A stretch of DNA of 64,000 nucleotides. It comes from DASSUW01 sp963844205. Lineage in GTDB: Bacteria; Actinomycetota; Thermoleophilia; Solirubrobacterales; Solirubrobacteraceae. Of this stretch, positions 1-7,871 are shown piece after piece (within the stretch, counting starts at the first letter, position 1; each line of letters begins with the position of its first letter). The translations under genes and the position numbers were made by a program. The notes under the pieces were generated by a model. It did not search any database. It saw nothing but the letters and a program-made list of their open reading frames with translations, and had not been told where the DNA came from. The stretch spans positions 1,116,001 to 1,180,000 of the forward strand of contig CAWJNK010000014.1 in assembly GCA_963844205.1 (NCBI GenBank). The letters are read 5' to 3'.

Positions 1-192
1 GACCCGGACCCAGCGCGCGCCGAGATCGTCGAGGGCGGCGTACTCGCGCTCCTGGTCCGCTCCGGCGGCGCCCCACGTCAGGTCGGTGACGAGTCCGAGC
101 TCGACGGCACGGGCCGGCGGCGGCGCGGCAAGCGCGAGCACCGCGGCGAGCGGCAAGGCGAAGGTGAGCAGCCGGGCGAGGAAGCGATACAT
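1..192 (-). CDS. Secreted glycosidase-like protein, N-terminal fragment
   Basis: The gene starts with ATG at 192 and runs off the left edge, so only 64 residues are visible. The first ~29 residues form a classical signal peptide: basic MYRFLARLL, then an Ala/Leu-rich core, then a PARA cleavage region. The following VELGLVTDLTWG and the motif DLGARWVRV resemble the first beta-strand and helix of TIM-barrel glycoside hydrolases (GH5/GH39 type), where a G-x-R/K-W-V-R motif is common. Its position beside the polysaccharide export genes fits a secreted polysaccharide-acting enzyme. Too little is visible to name a family, and the catalytic region lies outside the window. Confidence 0.55.
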   Translation of the reverse strand, partial: MYRFLARLLTFALPLAAVLALAAPPPARAVELGLVTDLTWGAAGADQEREYAALDDLGARWVRV

Positions 193-281
193 GAGCGCTC
201 TCTGTGGTCATCGGCCGCGCGGCCACACGCACGCAATCCATGGCCTGCCAGCTCGGCGCTCGTCCGTGAGGAGCAGCGGCC

Positions 282-1799
282 GTGAGCCGGCCGGGGCGCG
301 TCGCCCGCAACGTGGCCAGCTCGTACGCGCTCCGCGGTCTGCGGGCCCTCTCCGTGCTCCTGCTCACACCGTACCTCTTCCGCACACTGGGAGTGGACGG
401 ATTCGGGACTTGGAGCATCCTGTTCACGGTCGCGACGGTGTTCTCGCTTGTCGAGGTCGGAGTCACCGTCGGCGTCACCAAGCACGTCGCCGAGATCGAG
501 GGCGCGGGACGGACGGGCATCCGCGAACTGGTCGGCGTGTCCGCCGGCATGATGGTCGTGCTCGGGGTGGCGGCCTTCGCGCTGTCCGTCCCGCTCGCTC
601 TGCTCACCGACGGGCTCGCCGCCGACGGGCTCGCCGAGGCGTACGCACTGGGGATGGCACTCATCGGTGCGGCTCAGGTGCTGCGGTTCCCCGGCCAGGC
701 ATACGGCGCGGTGCTCATGGGCCTGCAGCGCTACGACCTCTTCAACGTGGGCGAGGCGGCCACCGTGCTCTCGTTCCTGGTCGGCTCGGTGGCCGCCATC
801 GAGCTCGGCGGCGGCATCGCCGGGCTGTCCGCCGTCTACGCCGGGTCGCTCGTGGTCGGCGCCGCGATCTGGTGGATGCTGCTGCGGCGGCATCGCCCGG
901 ACGCCCTGTCGGCGCCGCGCGCCGGCCGCTTGGCGACCCGGCAGTCGGTCTTCGCGTTCGGCTGGCGCTCGCTGCTCATCGACAGCATGGACTTCGTCGC
1001 CATGCGGATGGACACGCTGGTCGTCGCGGCGCTGCGCGACGTCCGCGCGGCGGCGCCGCTCGCGGCGGCGACGCGGCTGATCAGCGGCGTCCAGTCGCTC
1101 GTCCTCCCGTTCGTCGCCGTGCTCGTCCCGATGGTGGCCGAGTCGCAGGCGGCGGGCGAGCGCGAGGCCGTGCGCCGCCAGCTCCTGATGGCGACCCGCG
1201 TCGCGGTACAGCTCACCGTGCTCACGGCGGGAGGCCTCGCGCTGTTCGCGACGGACGTCGTCGACACGTGGCTCGGCGCCGATGCGCCCGACGTGACCGA
1301 CGACCTCGTCGTCGTGCTGATGATCGTGCAGATCCTGATCCTCGGGCCGCTCCCGGCTGGGCGCGTCCTGCTCGGACTCGGGCGACTGCGGGCCGTGACG
1401 GTGCTCGCGGTCCTGGAGGGCGTGGGCAACCTGGTGCTGTCGATCGTGCTGGTGATCGAGCACGGAGCGATGGGCGCGGCGGTCGCGACGCTGATCACGA
1501 GCGGACTGCTGGTGCCCGTGCGCGTGCCGCTCGCATGCCGGGCGACCGGCTGTACGGCAGCGCGCCTGGTGCGCCAGGCGCTGCTGCCCGCGGCGGCCGG
1601 CTGCGCGCCCGCGTTCGCCGTCATGGCCGTCGCGCTGGTCGCGCTCGATCCGGGGGCTCTGCGGCTGGTCGCCGGGCTCGGCGGCGGCTGGGCCGCAGGC
1701 GCGGCGGTCGCCGCCGTCCAGATCGGACCCGCGCGCATGCGGGGCCTCCTCCGCCGCCCGGGCGCCGCGGCGCCGGAGCCGGTCGAGCTGTCAGTGTGA
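282..1799 (+). CDS. Wzx-like polysaccharide flippase (MOP superfamily)
   Basis: This 505-aa protein starts at GTG 282, a few bases after a purine-rich GAGGAG. It is hydrophobic throughout, with about 12-14 predicted membrane segments. The N-terminus carries the typical polysaccharide-transporter sequence (SYALRGLRALSVLLLTPYL, then LGVDGFGTWSIL), where the first helices are followed by a G-x-x-G-F-G turn. Wzx proteins flip undecaprenyl-linked oligosaccharide repeat units to the outer face of the cytoplasmic membrane. The length is normal for the family. The gene is convergent with an O-antigen ligase/polymerase gene and belongs to the same exopolysaccharide locus as the glycosyltransferases and BY-kinase. 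The substrate is not predictable. Confidence 0.88.
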   Translation: MSRPGRVARNVASSYALRGLRALSVLLLTPYLFRTLGVDGFGTWSILFTVATVFSLVEVGVTVGVTKHVAEIEGAGRTGIRELVGVSAGMMVVLGVAAFALSVPLALLTDGLAADGLAEAYALGMALIGAAQVLRFPGQAYGAVLMGLQRYDLFNVGEAATVLSFLVGSVAAIELGGGIAGLSAVYAGSLVVGAAIWWMLLRRHRPDALSAPRAGRLATRQSVFAFGWRSLLIDSMDFVAMRMDTLVVAALRDVRAAAPLAAATRLISGVQSLVLPFVAVLVPMVAESQAAGEREAVRRQLLMATRVAVQLTVLTAGGLALFATDVVDTWLGADAPDVTDDLVVVLMIVQILILGPLPAGRVLLGLGRLRAVTVLAVLEGVGNLVLSIVLVIEHGAMGAAVATLITSGLLVPVRVPLACRATGCTAARLVRQALLPAAAGCAPAFAVMAVALVALDPGALRLVAGLGGGWAAGAAVAAVQIGPARMRGLLRRPGAAAPEPVELSV

Positions 1800-1889
1800 G
1801 CCTGGATCCACCGATGACCCGTGGATGACTCGACTCCGTGGCCGTTCGCCACGGTGGCGAGGCGCCGCGGGGATCGGTGGATTCAGGCT
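1799..1889. terminator. Nested inverted repeat between convergent genes
   Basis: A 17-base arm at 1799-1815 (AGCCTGGATCCACCGAT) is matched by its reverse complement at 1873-1889 with one mismatch. Inside lies a perfect 7-bp stem (CCGTGGC at 1836-1842, GCCACGG at 1848-1854) with a 5-base loop. The structure spans the gap between the flippase stop and the stop of the opposing O-antigen ligase gene, so a bidirectional terminator is the simplest reading. There is no U-tract. The length and nesting are unusual for a plain intrinsic terminator. Confidence 0.6.
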
Positions 1890-3232
1890 GAGCGTACGGT
1901 CAGGACGCCGAGCAGCGCGAAGATCGGGAGCGAGACCTCGCCGAAGAGGGTGTACTCGAACACCGAGTGCACGAGCAACGCGCAGAGGCCGGCGCCCAGG
2001 CCGACGCCGAGCGCGCGGTCGAACGGGTCGGCGCGGCGCGCCGCGCGGCGGCAGGCCGGCAGCGCCGCCCCCAGCAGACCAAGGAAGGCGAGAGCGCCGA
2101 GGATGCCCTCCTCGGCCAGGATGGTCAGGAAGAGGCTGTTCGCGTGAGGCGGCACGAGCACCTGGCCGCCGTGCAGGAGCCGGCGCTGGCTCCCCGCGCT
2201 CACCGTCGCCGGCAGCCGCGCGTAGGCCTCGCCGAAGTTGCCGAGGCCGACGCCGAGAACCGGATGGCTGCCGTAGATGTCGAGCGCCGACTGCCAGAGG
2301 TCGGCGCGCAGCCCGAGGTCGCTGCCCGCCGGGTCGGTGAGACGCTCCTTGAGCGCGGCAGGCGCGAGCAGCGCGCCTCCCACGGCGACGGCGACGAGCG
2401 CGACCACCGCCGCCCGCGGTCGCACGACGGCGAGCCAGACGAGCCCGCCCACCACGAGCCCCGCGATCGCCCCGCGCGTGAACGAGAACGCGACGGCGGC
2501 GATGGCGACGGTCGCGGCGAGGGCGGCCACCGGGCGCAGGCGCGGGGTGGCGCGGCGGTCGAGGGCGAACGCCAGTGCGAGCGGGATCAGCGCGATCAGG
2601 TAGCCGGCGAACTGGTTGGGGTGGCTGAACGACCCGGCGGCGCGCCCGAGCACCTCGTCGCCGACCAGGACGCCGGCGTCGCTGACGCGACCCGTCAGCT
2701 TCTGCGCCACGCCCTGCCCCCCGGCCACGAGCAGGCCGCCGATCGCGCCGGCCACGACGACCACCAGCTGCTCGCGGCGCCGGCAGATCTGGAGCACGGC
2801 GAGGAACAGGACAGCTGCGACGGCGACGCCCAGGAACCGCGTGACGGATTTCGCGGGCTCGAGCGCGACCAGCGACGACGCGCCGGCCACCGTCACGAAG
2901 CCCAGCACCGCGAACGACACCCCGCGCCCGACTCGCTCGCGGCCAGGACGCTCGGTCAGCAGTCCGTAGGCGAGCAGGGCGACGGCGAGGCCGGAGACGA
3001 GGAAGCGGACGGGTCGCCCGCCGGCGAGCGACGCGTTCGTGAACGGCGCCAGGACGAGCACGAGCGCGATGCCGGCGGCCGGGCGCCGCGCCACCAGCGC
3101 GACGACGGCCCCCGTCGTCAGCAGCGCGGGCAGCACGACGGGATGGACGCGGTAGGCGACCAGCGGCCACGTCCCCGCCACCGCGAGGGCGAGGGCGAGC
3201 GGCCACAGCGGGCCCAGCGCCCGCGCGGTCAT
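1883..3232 (-). CDS. O-antigen ligase/polymerase (Wzy_C family)
   Basis: This 449-aa integral membrane protein has roughly 11-12 hydrophobic segments. The Wzy_C/O-antigen ligase region is marked by GSFSHPNQFAGYL near residue 205, LRADLWQSALDIYGSHPVLG near 335 and PPHANSLFLTILAEEG near 380. These are the signature loop residues of the WaaL/Wzy family. The protein would polymerise lipid-linked repeat units, or ligate polymer to an acceptor, outside the cytoplasmic membrane. The ATG at 3232 overlaps the stop of the upstream BY-kinase gene (ATGA), so the two are translationally coupled. It is the last gene of a four-gene minus-strand operon. Polymerase versus ligase cannot be decided from sequence alone. 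Confidence 0.85.
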   Translation of the reverse strand: MTARALGPLWPLALALAVAGTWPLVAYRVHPVVLPALLTTGAVVALVARRPAAGIALVLVLAPFTNASLAGGRPVRFLVSGLAVALLAYGLLTERPGRERVGRGVSFAVLGFVTVAGASSLVALEPAKSVTRFLGVAVAAVLFLAVLQICRRREQLVVVVAGAIGGLLVAGGQGVAQKLTGRVSDAGVLVGDEVLGRAAGSFSHPNQFAGYLIALIPLALAFALDRRATPRLRPVAALAATVAIAAVAFSFTRGAIAGLVVGGLVWLAVVRPRAAVVALVAVAVGGALLAPAALKERLTDPAGSDLGLRADLWQSALDIYGSHPVLGVGLGNFGEAYARLPATVSAGSQRRLLHGGQVLVPPHANSLFLTILAEEGILGALAFLGLLGAALPACRRAARRADPFDRALGVGLGAGLCALLVHSVFEYTLFGEVSLPIFALLGVLTVRSA

Positions 3233-4593
3233 TGGCCTGGCGGCGCGCCGCTCTCGAACGCGTTCGTCGCGTCGGCCGGCGCTGCGTAGTAGCCGTATGC
3301 CTCGCGGCTCGGCCTTCCGCTGCGGTTGACCACGACGCCGAGCAGCGCGGCGCGCGACGTCTCGAGCTGCGCCAGACCCGCACGCACGCGCGACCGGCTC
3401 GTGCGCTGGGCATCAACGACGAACAGCACGCCGTCCGCGAGGCCGAGGACGATCGAGGCGTCGGCGCCGACGGAGATCGGCGACGTGTCGATGACCACTC
3501 GGTCGAAGTGCTCGCGCAGCTCGGCGAGGAGGCGCGGCAGCCGGTTGGAGCCGAGCAGCCGCGTCGGGTTGGGCGGTAGAGGGCCGGGCCAGATCACCGA
3601 CAACCCCGGGACGTCAGGATGGTCCGAGACGATCGCAGACATCTCGACGGCACCGGCCAGGTAGTTCGTGAGGCCGACGACGGCCGGTTGCGTGGGCGCG
3701 CCCACGATCGAGTCGCGCATCCCCGGGCGTCGCAGATCGGCTTCGACGATCACGACCCGCTCCCCGTCCTGCGCCGCCGCGATCGCGAGCTGCGCGACGA
3801 TGGTCGTCTTCCCCTCGAGCGGTGTCGAGCTCGTGATGCCGATCACGGACGGACGCGCCTCGGCGGCGAAGTCGGCATTCGCGCGCAGCAGCCGGAAGGC
3901 GTCGGTCGTGGCCGGGCTCGTCGCGTCCCGGGCGCCGAATGCCGGAATGCGGGCGATGACCGGCTGACCCAGCACGTCGAGGTCGTCGGGCCCGACCCGC
4001 AGCCGGTCGTCGAGCCGCTCGCGCAGCAGGACGACGCCTACGCCGAGCAGCAGCGCGAGGACCGCGCCGAAGCCGACGTACAGCGGCACGTTCGGGCTCG
4101 CCGCCTCGGCCGGCGGCACGGCAGGCTCCGTGACGCTCACACGCGTGGGCGCGGCCGAGCGCTCGAAGCTGGCATCGACGCGCGCGATGAAGGTCTCGGC
4201 GTAGAGGTTCGCCAGCTCGCTCGCCGCCTCCGGTGAGTCTCCGCGCGCCGTGATCTGCAACAGCTGCGTTCGCTCGACGGGGGCGAACGTCATGTCGTCG
4301 AGCAGCTGCTCGCGCGTCGGCGAGCCCGGCGCGCGCCTGGCGACCTGGTCGGCGACGCTCGGTTGCGCTGCGAGCGTGGTGTAGGTCCGCGCCAGCTGCT
4401 CGCCGATGCCCGTGTCCAGCGCGGCCGCATCGCCACCGGCGTCCAGCTGGCCCACGAACAACGTGGCGGTGGCGTCGTACTGCCTCGGCAGCGCGAGCGT
4501 CACCGCGATCACCGCGGCCAGGCACAGCGCCGTGGTCAGCAGGAACAGCAGCCGTCGCTGCCACACCACGGCGCCGACGTCCTCGGGCGTCAT
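3229..4593 (-). CDS. Wzz-like chain-length regulator fused to BY-kinase (CpsD/CapB type)
   Basis: This 454-aa protein has transmembrane segments near residues 15-36 and 175-195 flanking a Wzz-type extracytoplasmic domain. The C-terminal bacterial tyrosine kinase domain shows a Walker A (ITSSTPLEGKTT, about residue 260), Walker A' (VVIVEADLRRPGM) and Walker B (RVVIDTSP). The tail is GYYAAPADATNAFES with only a short tyrosine cluster (YGYY), the usual autophosphorylation site. The start at ATG 4593 is chosen because it overlaps the upstream stop in an ATGA; an in-frame ATG lies at 4614. Such proteins control polymer length and export through phosphorylation cycles. The PHP phosphatase at 6475 is the expected partner. 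Regulator and kinase are fused in one polypeptide here, unlike the split Firmicute CapA/CapB arrangement. Confidence 0.9.
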   Translation of the reverse strand: MTPEDVGAVVWQRRLLFLLTTALCLAAVIAVTLALPRQYDATATLFVGQLDAGGDAAALDTGIGEQLARTYTTLAAQPSVADQVARRAPGSPTREQLLDDMTFAPVERTQLLQITARGDSPEAASELANLYAETFIARVDASFERSAAPTRVSVTEPAVPPAEAASPNVPLYVGFGAVLALLLGVGVVLLRERLDDRLRVGPDDLDVLGQPVIARIPAFGARDATSPATTDAFRLLRANADFAAEARPSVIGITSSTPLEGKTTIVAQLAIAAAQDGERVVIVEADLRRPGMRDSIVGAPTQPAVVGLTNYLAGAVEMSAIVSDHPDVPGLSVIWPGPLPPNPTRLLGSNRLPRLLAELREHFDRVVIDTSPISVGADASIVLGLADGVLFVVDAQRTSRSRVRAGLAQLETSRAALLGVVVNRSGRPSREAYGYYAAPADATNAFESGAPPGQ

Positions 4594-5603
4594 CCGCGGC
4601 TCACCCCCCGCCATGCCGCTCGCGCGAGCGCACCGAGCGGCGGTCCGTGGCGGAGGCACCCCGCCAGGAAGCCGGCCCCCCAGCCGACGTGCATCGTGGA
4701 GAGCGCGGCGCCGACACCCGCGCGCTCCCGCGCCGGGAGGTCGGCCAGCCGCCGCACCGATGCGGCGATCAGCGCCACGTAGACGAGGCAGGCGAGCGCC
4801 GCCGGGCGGCGGGAGCGCGGCACGGCGAGTGCGGCGACGACCGCGGCAGACCCGACCGAGCCGAGATGCGCGAGCCGCAGCGCGTCGGGGTGCCGGGCGG
4901 TCGTGCGGACGCGGAAGAAGCCGAAGCGCCAGTACTGGAGGAAGAGGCCGCGCAGGGAGTCCCGCGGCGCGTACTGGGCGGCCATCGCCGGCAGGCACAC
5001 GATGCGGCCGCCGCGCGCCAGCGTCCGTCCGGCGAGCTCGGCGTCCTCGTTCACCGTGAACGTATCGTCCCAACCGCCAAGCGACTCAAGGGTCGTCCTG
5101 CGCCAGACGCCGGCGAACACCCCGGTATCGAGGTCGTACTCCGCGACCGCGTCCCGCCGCCACTTCAGCGAGCCGCCCTGGCCGAGCGGCAGCGTCAGCG
5201 CGTGCGCGACGCGGCGCGACCAGCGGCCCTCGCCGACCGGCACCGCCGGTCCGGCCACCCACTCCGCGCCGCCGCGGCGCAGCCGATCGACGCCGAGCGC
5301 CACGTAGTCGGGCGGGAACACCGCGTGGGCGTCCATGCGCGCGACGAACTCGCCGCGGGCTTCGGCCAGCGCGAGGTTGAGCGCGACCGGGATCGTGCCC
5401 GCCGTGTTCTCGAGCACGCGGAATCGCGGGTCGGTCACCGCCAGCTCGTCGAGCATCCCGCGCGTGCCGTCGGTCGAGCCGCCGTCCACCATCAGGAACT
5501 CCAGCTCGCCGCCGAAGCGCTGCGCGGCCATCGCCGCCGTCGCGGCGGCCAGGTGCCGGGCCTCGTCGAGCACCGGCACGAGTACCGACACCGTCGGAGT
5601 CAC
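4590..5603 (-). CDS. Family 2 glycosyltransferase with C-terminal membrane segments
   Basis: This 337-aa protein starts at GTG 5603 inside a GTGA overlap with the preceding glycosyltransferase. The N-terminal GT-A domain begins with VSVLVPVLDEARHL and contains FLMVDGGSTDGTRG (nucleotide-sugar binding) and ARMDAHAVFPPDY, where D-A-H occupies the DXD-like metal site. WDDTFTVNEDAELAGR supplies the acidic acceptor-site motif (ED). The final ~100 residues contain two or three hydrophobic segments, as in membrane-anchored GT2 enzymes of the ExoA/succinoglycan type. It probably adds one sugar to an undecaprenyl-linked repeat unit on the cytoplasmic face. The donor sugar is unknown. It is the second gene of the four-gene operon. 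Confidence 0.88.
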   Translation of the reverse strand: MTPTVSVLVPVLDEARHLAAATAAMAAQRFGGELEFLMVDGGSTDGTRGMLDELAVTDPRFRVLENTAGTIPVALNLALAEARGEFVARMDAHAVFPPDYVALGVDRLRRGGAEWVAGPAVPVGEGRWSRRVAHALTLPLGQGGSLKWRRDAVAEYDLDTGVFAGVWRRTTLESLGGWDDTFTVNEDAELAGRTLARGGRIVCLPAMAAQYAPRDSLRGLFLQYWRFGFFRVRTTARHPDALRLAHLGSVGSAAVVAALAVPRSRRPAALACLVYVALIAASVRRLADLPARERAGVGAALSTMHVGWGAGFLAGCLRHGPPLGALARAAWRGVSRG

Positions 5604-6418
5604 GCGTTCGCCTCGATCAACCGCGGGTCGCTGCGAAGGCGCCGGTGCTTGAGCTGCAGGTAGTACCAGTCGGCGAGGGCGCGGAAGCTCTTGCGTGAGT
5701 AGAGGTTCTGGCGCGTGACCGCCTGCCAGGCGTGCGTGACCACGGCGGCCGGCTCGTACTGGACTTGGAGGCCCGCCGCCCAGACCCGCAGGCACCAGTC
5801 GAGGTCCTCGCCGCCATAGGAGGACAGGAGGCGGTCGTAGGGGCCGAGGCCCTCCACCAGCTCGCGGCGCCACATCTGCGCGGCGCCGGAGACCCAGACG
5901 ACCGGCCGCCGATGGGCGTGGTCGAAGTCCTTCATCAGGTGGCGGCGGTGGACCGACGGGTCGTCGTCGACCAAGCGCGGAAACGGGCCGCGGCGCAGGA
6001 ACGGGATCCAGAACGGCGGCCACCGGCGGCACGAGAGCTGCAGCTCGCCGTCGCGGCCGACCAGCCGAGGCCCGACGAGCCCGACGCGGGGATCGCCATC
6101 GAGGACGCCGACCAGCGCGTCGACGGCGCCGGGCTGGACCTCCGTGTCGGAGTCGAGCATGAGCACATAGCGACCAGTGGTGAGCTTGACCCCGTCGTTG
6201 CGGCCGGCGACGAGGCCGCCGTTGAAGGGCCGCGCGACCACGAGCGCCGCGGGGAAGCGCTCACGCACCGCCTGCGGCGTCCCGTCGCCGGAGCCGTCGT
6301 CGACGACGATGACCTCGTGCGGCATCGTGACGTGCTCCGAGATCGACGCCAGGCAGGTCAGGAGGTTCTCGCGATCGCGCCACGTGACGACGACGATCGA
6401 CACGGTCGGGGAGCTCAT
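5600..6418 (-). CDS. Family 2 glycosyltransferase (rhamnosyltransferase-like)
   Basis: This 272-aa protein starts at ATG 6418 as first gene of the minus-strand exopolysaccharide operon. The GT-A fold motifs are clear: VSIVVVTWRDRENLLTCL at the start, EVIVVDDGSGDGT for donor binding, LMLDSDTEVQPGA containing the DXD, and YGGEDLDWCLRVWAAG carrying the ED acceptor motif. The architecture matches the GT2 rhamnosyl/galactosyl-transferase group (WcaA/WbbL-like) and has no membrane anchor. It would act on the cytoplasmic face in repeat-unit assembly. The 3' end overlaps the next gene by four bases (GTGA). Donor and acceptor cannot be deduced. Confidence 0.88.
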   Translation of the reverse strand: MSSPTVSIVVVTWRDRENLLTCLASISEHVTMPHEVIVVDDGSGDGTPQAVRERFPAALVVARPFNGGLVAGRNDGVKLTTGRYVLMLDSDTEVQPGAVDALVGVLDGDPRVGLVGPRLVGRDGELQLSCRRWPPFWIPFLRRGPFPRLVDDDPSVHRRHLMKDFDHAHRRPVVWVSGAAQMWRRELVEGLGPYDRLLSSYGGEDLDWCLRVWAAGLQVQYEPAAVVTHAWQAVTRQNLYSRKSFRALADWYYLQLKHRRLRSDPRLIEANA

Positions 6419-6474
6419 GCCTCGACCAGCGTCGGCACGATCGAGCTGACCTTCAATCGACCGTTTGTCCGTCT

Positions 6475-7266
6475 ATGGGGCATACGCTCCAGGTCGTGAT
6501 CGACCTTCACGCCCACGTCCTGCCCGGCGTCGACGACGGGCCCGCGAGCGTCGAGGAGGCGGTCGAAGTCGCCGCGGCGGCCGCCCGCGAGGGGGTCCGC
6601 GTGCTGGCGGCCACGCCGCACCTGCGTTCCGACCATCCGGACGTCCGGCCGGCCGAGGTGGCCTCGCACACGTCGCGGATCGCGGCCGCGTGCCGCGCCG
6701 CGGGGGTCGCGATCGAGCTCGTCCCGGCCGGTGAGGCCGATCTCGCGTGGGCGCTCGGCGCGGGCGACGAGGACCTGACGGCCGTGTCGTACGGCGGTCG
6801 CGGCCACGACCTCCTCGTAGAGACGCCGTACGGCGAGCTGCCGGCCAACTTCGACGAGCTGGTGTTCCGGCTCGCGGCGCGCGGCTTCCGGCTCCTGCTG
6901 GCTCACCCCGAGCGCAGTCCGACGTTCCAGCGCCAACCGGAGCGGCTGCGGACGCTCGTGGAGCGCGGCGTGCTCCTCCAGGTCACGGCGTTCGCCCTCG
7001 CCAATCCGGACCCCGGCTCACGCTCCCGCCGGCTCGCCCACGCGCTCGTCCGCGAAGGCGCCGCTCACGTGATCGCCTCCGATCGCCACGGCCCGGACAT
7101 CGAGCGCGGCGGCCTGGAGGCCGGACTTGCCGCCGCCGCGCGGGAGTCAGCCGCGCGGGCGACGTGGATGGTCACCGACGCCCCGGCCGCGATCCTCGCC
7201 GGCGAGCCGCTCCCCCCGCCGCCGCGGATCACGCGACGTCGCCTCCCATGGCCGCGACGCGGCTAG
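6475..7266 (+). CDS. PHP-family protein-tyrosine phosphatase (YwqE/CpsB-like)
   Basis: This 263-aa protein starts at ATG 6475; a GTG at 6496 is an alternative nearer the catalytic motif. The signature IDLHAHVLPGVDDGP carries the metal-binding H-x-H of PHP phosphoesterases. Further metal ligands are offered by AATPHLRSDHP, LLAHPERSPTFQ and VIASDRHGPD. The family dephosphorylates BY-kinases in a metal-dependent reaction, unrelated to the low-molecular-weight Cys phosphatases of Gram-negative loci. It diverges from the operon that carries the BY-kinase, giving a complete kinase/phosphatase pair. About 56 bp separates the divergent starts, which must contain promoters for both. Confidence 0.9.
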   Translation: MGHTLQVVIDLHAHVLPGVDDGPASVEEAVEVAAAAAREGVRVLAATPHLRSDHPDVRPAEVASHTSRIAAACRAAGVAIELVPAGEADLAWALGAGDEDLTAVSYGGRGHDLLVETPYGELPANFDELVFRLAARGFRLLLAHPERSPTFQRQPERLRTLVERGVLLQVTAFALANPDPGSRSRRLAHALVREGAAHVIASDRHGPDIERGGLEAGLAAAARESAARATWMVTDAPAAILAGEPLPPPPRITRRRLPWPRRG

Positions 7267-7281
7267 ACTTCAGCCGCTGAA

Positions 7282-7353
7282 GGGCGCGTAGCTCAGTGGG
7301 AGAGCGCTCGCTTCACACGCGAGAGGTCGCAGGTTCGAAACCCGCCGCGCCCA
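7282..7353 (+). tRNA. tRNA-Val (CAC anticodon)
   Basis: A complete cloverleaf folds from 7282: the acceptor arms GGGCGCG and CGCGCCC pair perfectly. The D-arm is GCTC..GAGC, the anticodon stem is CTCGC/GCGAG around the loop TTCACAC (anticodon CAC), and the T-loop is TTCGAAA. The T-stem GCAGG/CCCGC has one A-C mismatch, which is tolerated in some tRNAs but unusual. CCA is not encoded after the discriminator A. A TAGACT at about 7263-7268 could be the -10 element. A degenerate copy of the 3' half lies 130 bp downstream. Confidence 0.93.
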
Positions 7354-7482
7354 TCCCGAAAGGTGGTATTTGCAGGGACTTCCTCCGTTGGAGCGTGCGG
7401 GCCTGGGCGGCCGAGAATGAGCGTTGGTCTCGCCACTCCCGCGGCCCGCTGGTGAGCAGACCTGCCGCGCGTCCCATCGCCT

Positions 7483-7522
7483 GACACGCGAGAGGTCGCC
7501 GGTGTGAACCCAGCCGCGCCGA
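7483..7522 (+). pseudogene. Degenerate 3' half of tRNA-Val
   Basis: The 40 bases here match the tRNA-Val region from the anticodon loop to the discriminator at about 32 of 40 positions, including an uninterrupted ACACGCGAGAGGTCGC. The loop would read TGACAC (GAC anticodon) rather than TTCACAC. The T-loop is altered to TGTGAAC and no 5' half can be folded upstream. This looks like the footprint left when an element integrates into, or excises from, a tRNA 3' end, or like a decayed second tRNA-Val gene. Confidence 0.6.
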
Positions 7523-7560
7523 TTGACGCCTGACAACGTGCCGTTGGGTGCGGCACCGAC

Positions 7561-7806
7561 GTGGAATCCGCTGTGCGCGCGCAACGGCCCAAGCTCGACG
7601 TACCCACCCTGATGCTGCACGGCACGGCGGACCGGATCCTGCCGATCGCCGCCACGGCCGACCGGCTGCCGGGGTTGATCGCCGATGTCCGTCTCGTGAG
7701 GGACGAGGGCGGACCGCACAACATCGGCTGGACCCACCCTGAAGAGGTCAACAAGGCGCTGCTCGAATTCGTCGACCAGCGGGACAAGAAGCTGGCCGGC
7801 AGCTGA
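7561..7806 (+). pseudogene. C-terminal remnant of alpha/beta hydrolase (haloperoxidase-like)
   Basis: About 81 residues are readable, with similarity starting near DVPTLMLHGTADRILPI. That is the strand carrying the catalytic Asp region in non-heme haloperoxidases. GGPHNIGWTHPEEVN contains the catalytic His, and LLEFVDQ is the usual C-terminal helix. The nucleophile elbow (G-x-S-x-G) and the whole N-terminal ~200 residues are absent. The remnant follows the half-tRNA directly, consistent with truncation by recombination at this site. A GTG at 7561 could start translation, but the product could not be an active hydrolase. Confidence 0.75.
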
Positions 7807-7871
7807 CCGGCCGCGTCCGGGCGCGCCGTCAGCGGCGGGCGGCCCGCAAAGCGGCCGCCTCCGGCGCGCCC

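Noticed and set aside
7354..7482. Possible 5' half of a second tRNA upstream of the degenerate fragment
   Set aside because: I could not fold an acceptor or D-arm that pairs with the 3' fragment. GCTGGTGAGC is only a weak D-arm resemblance.
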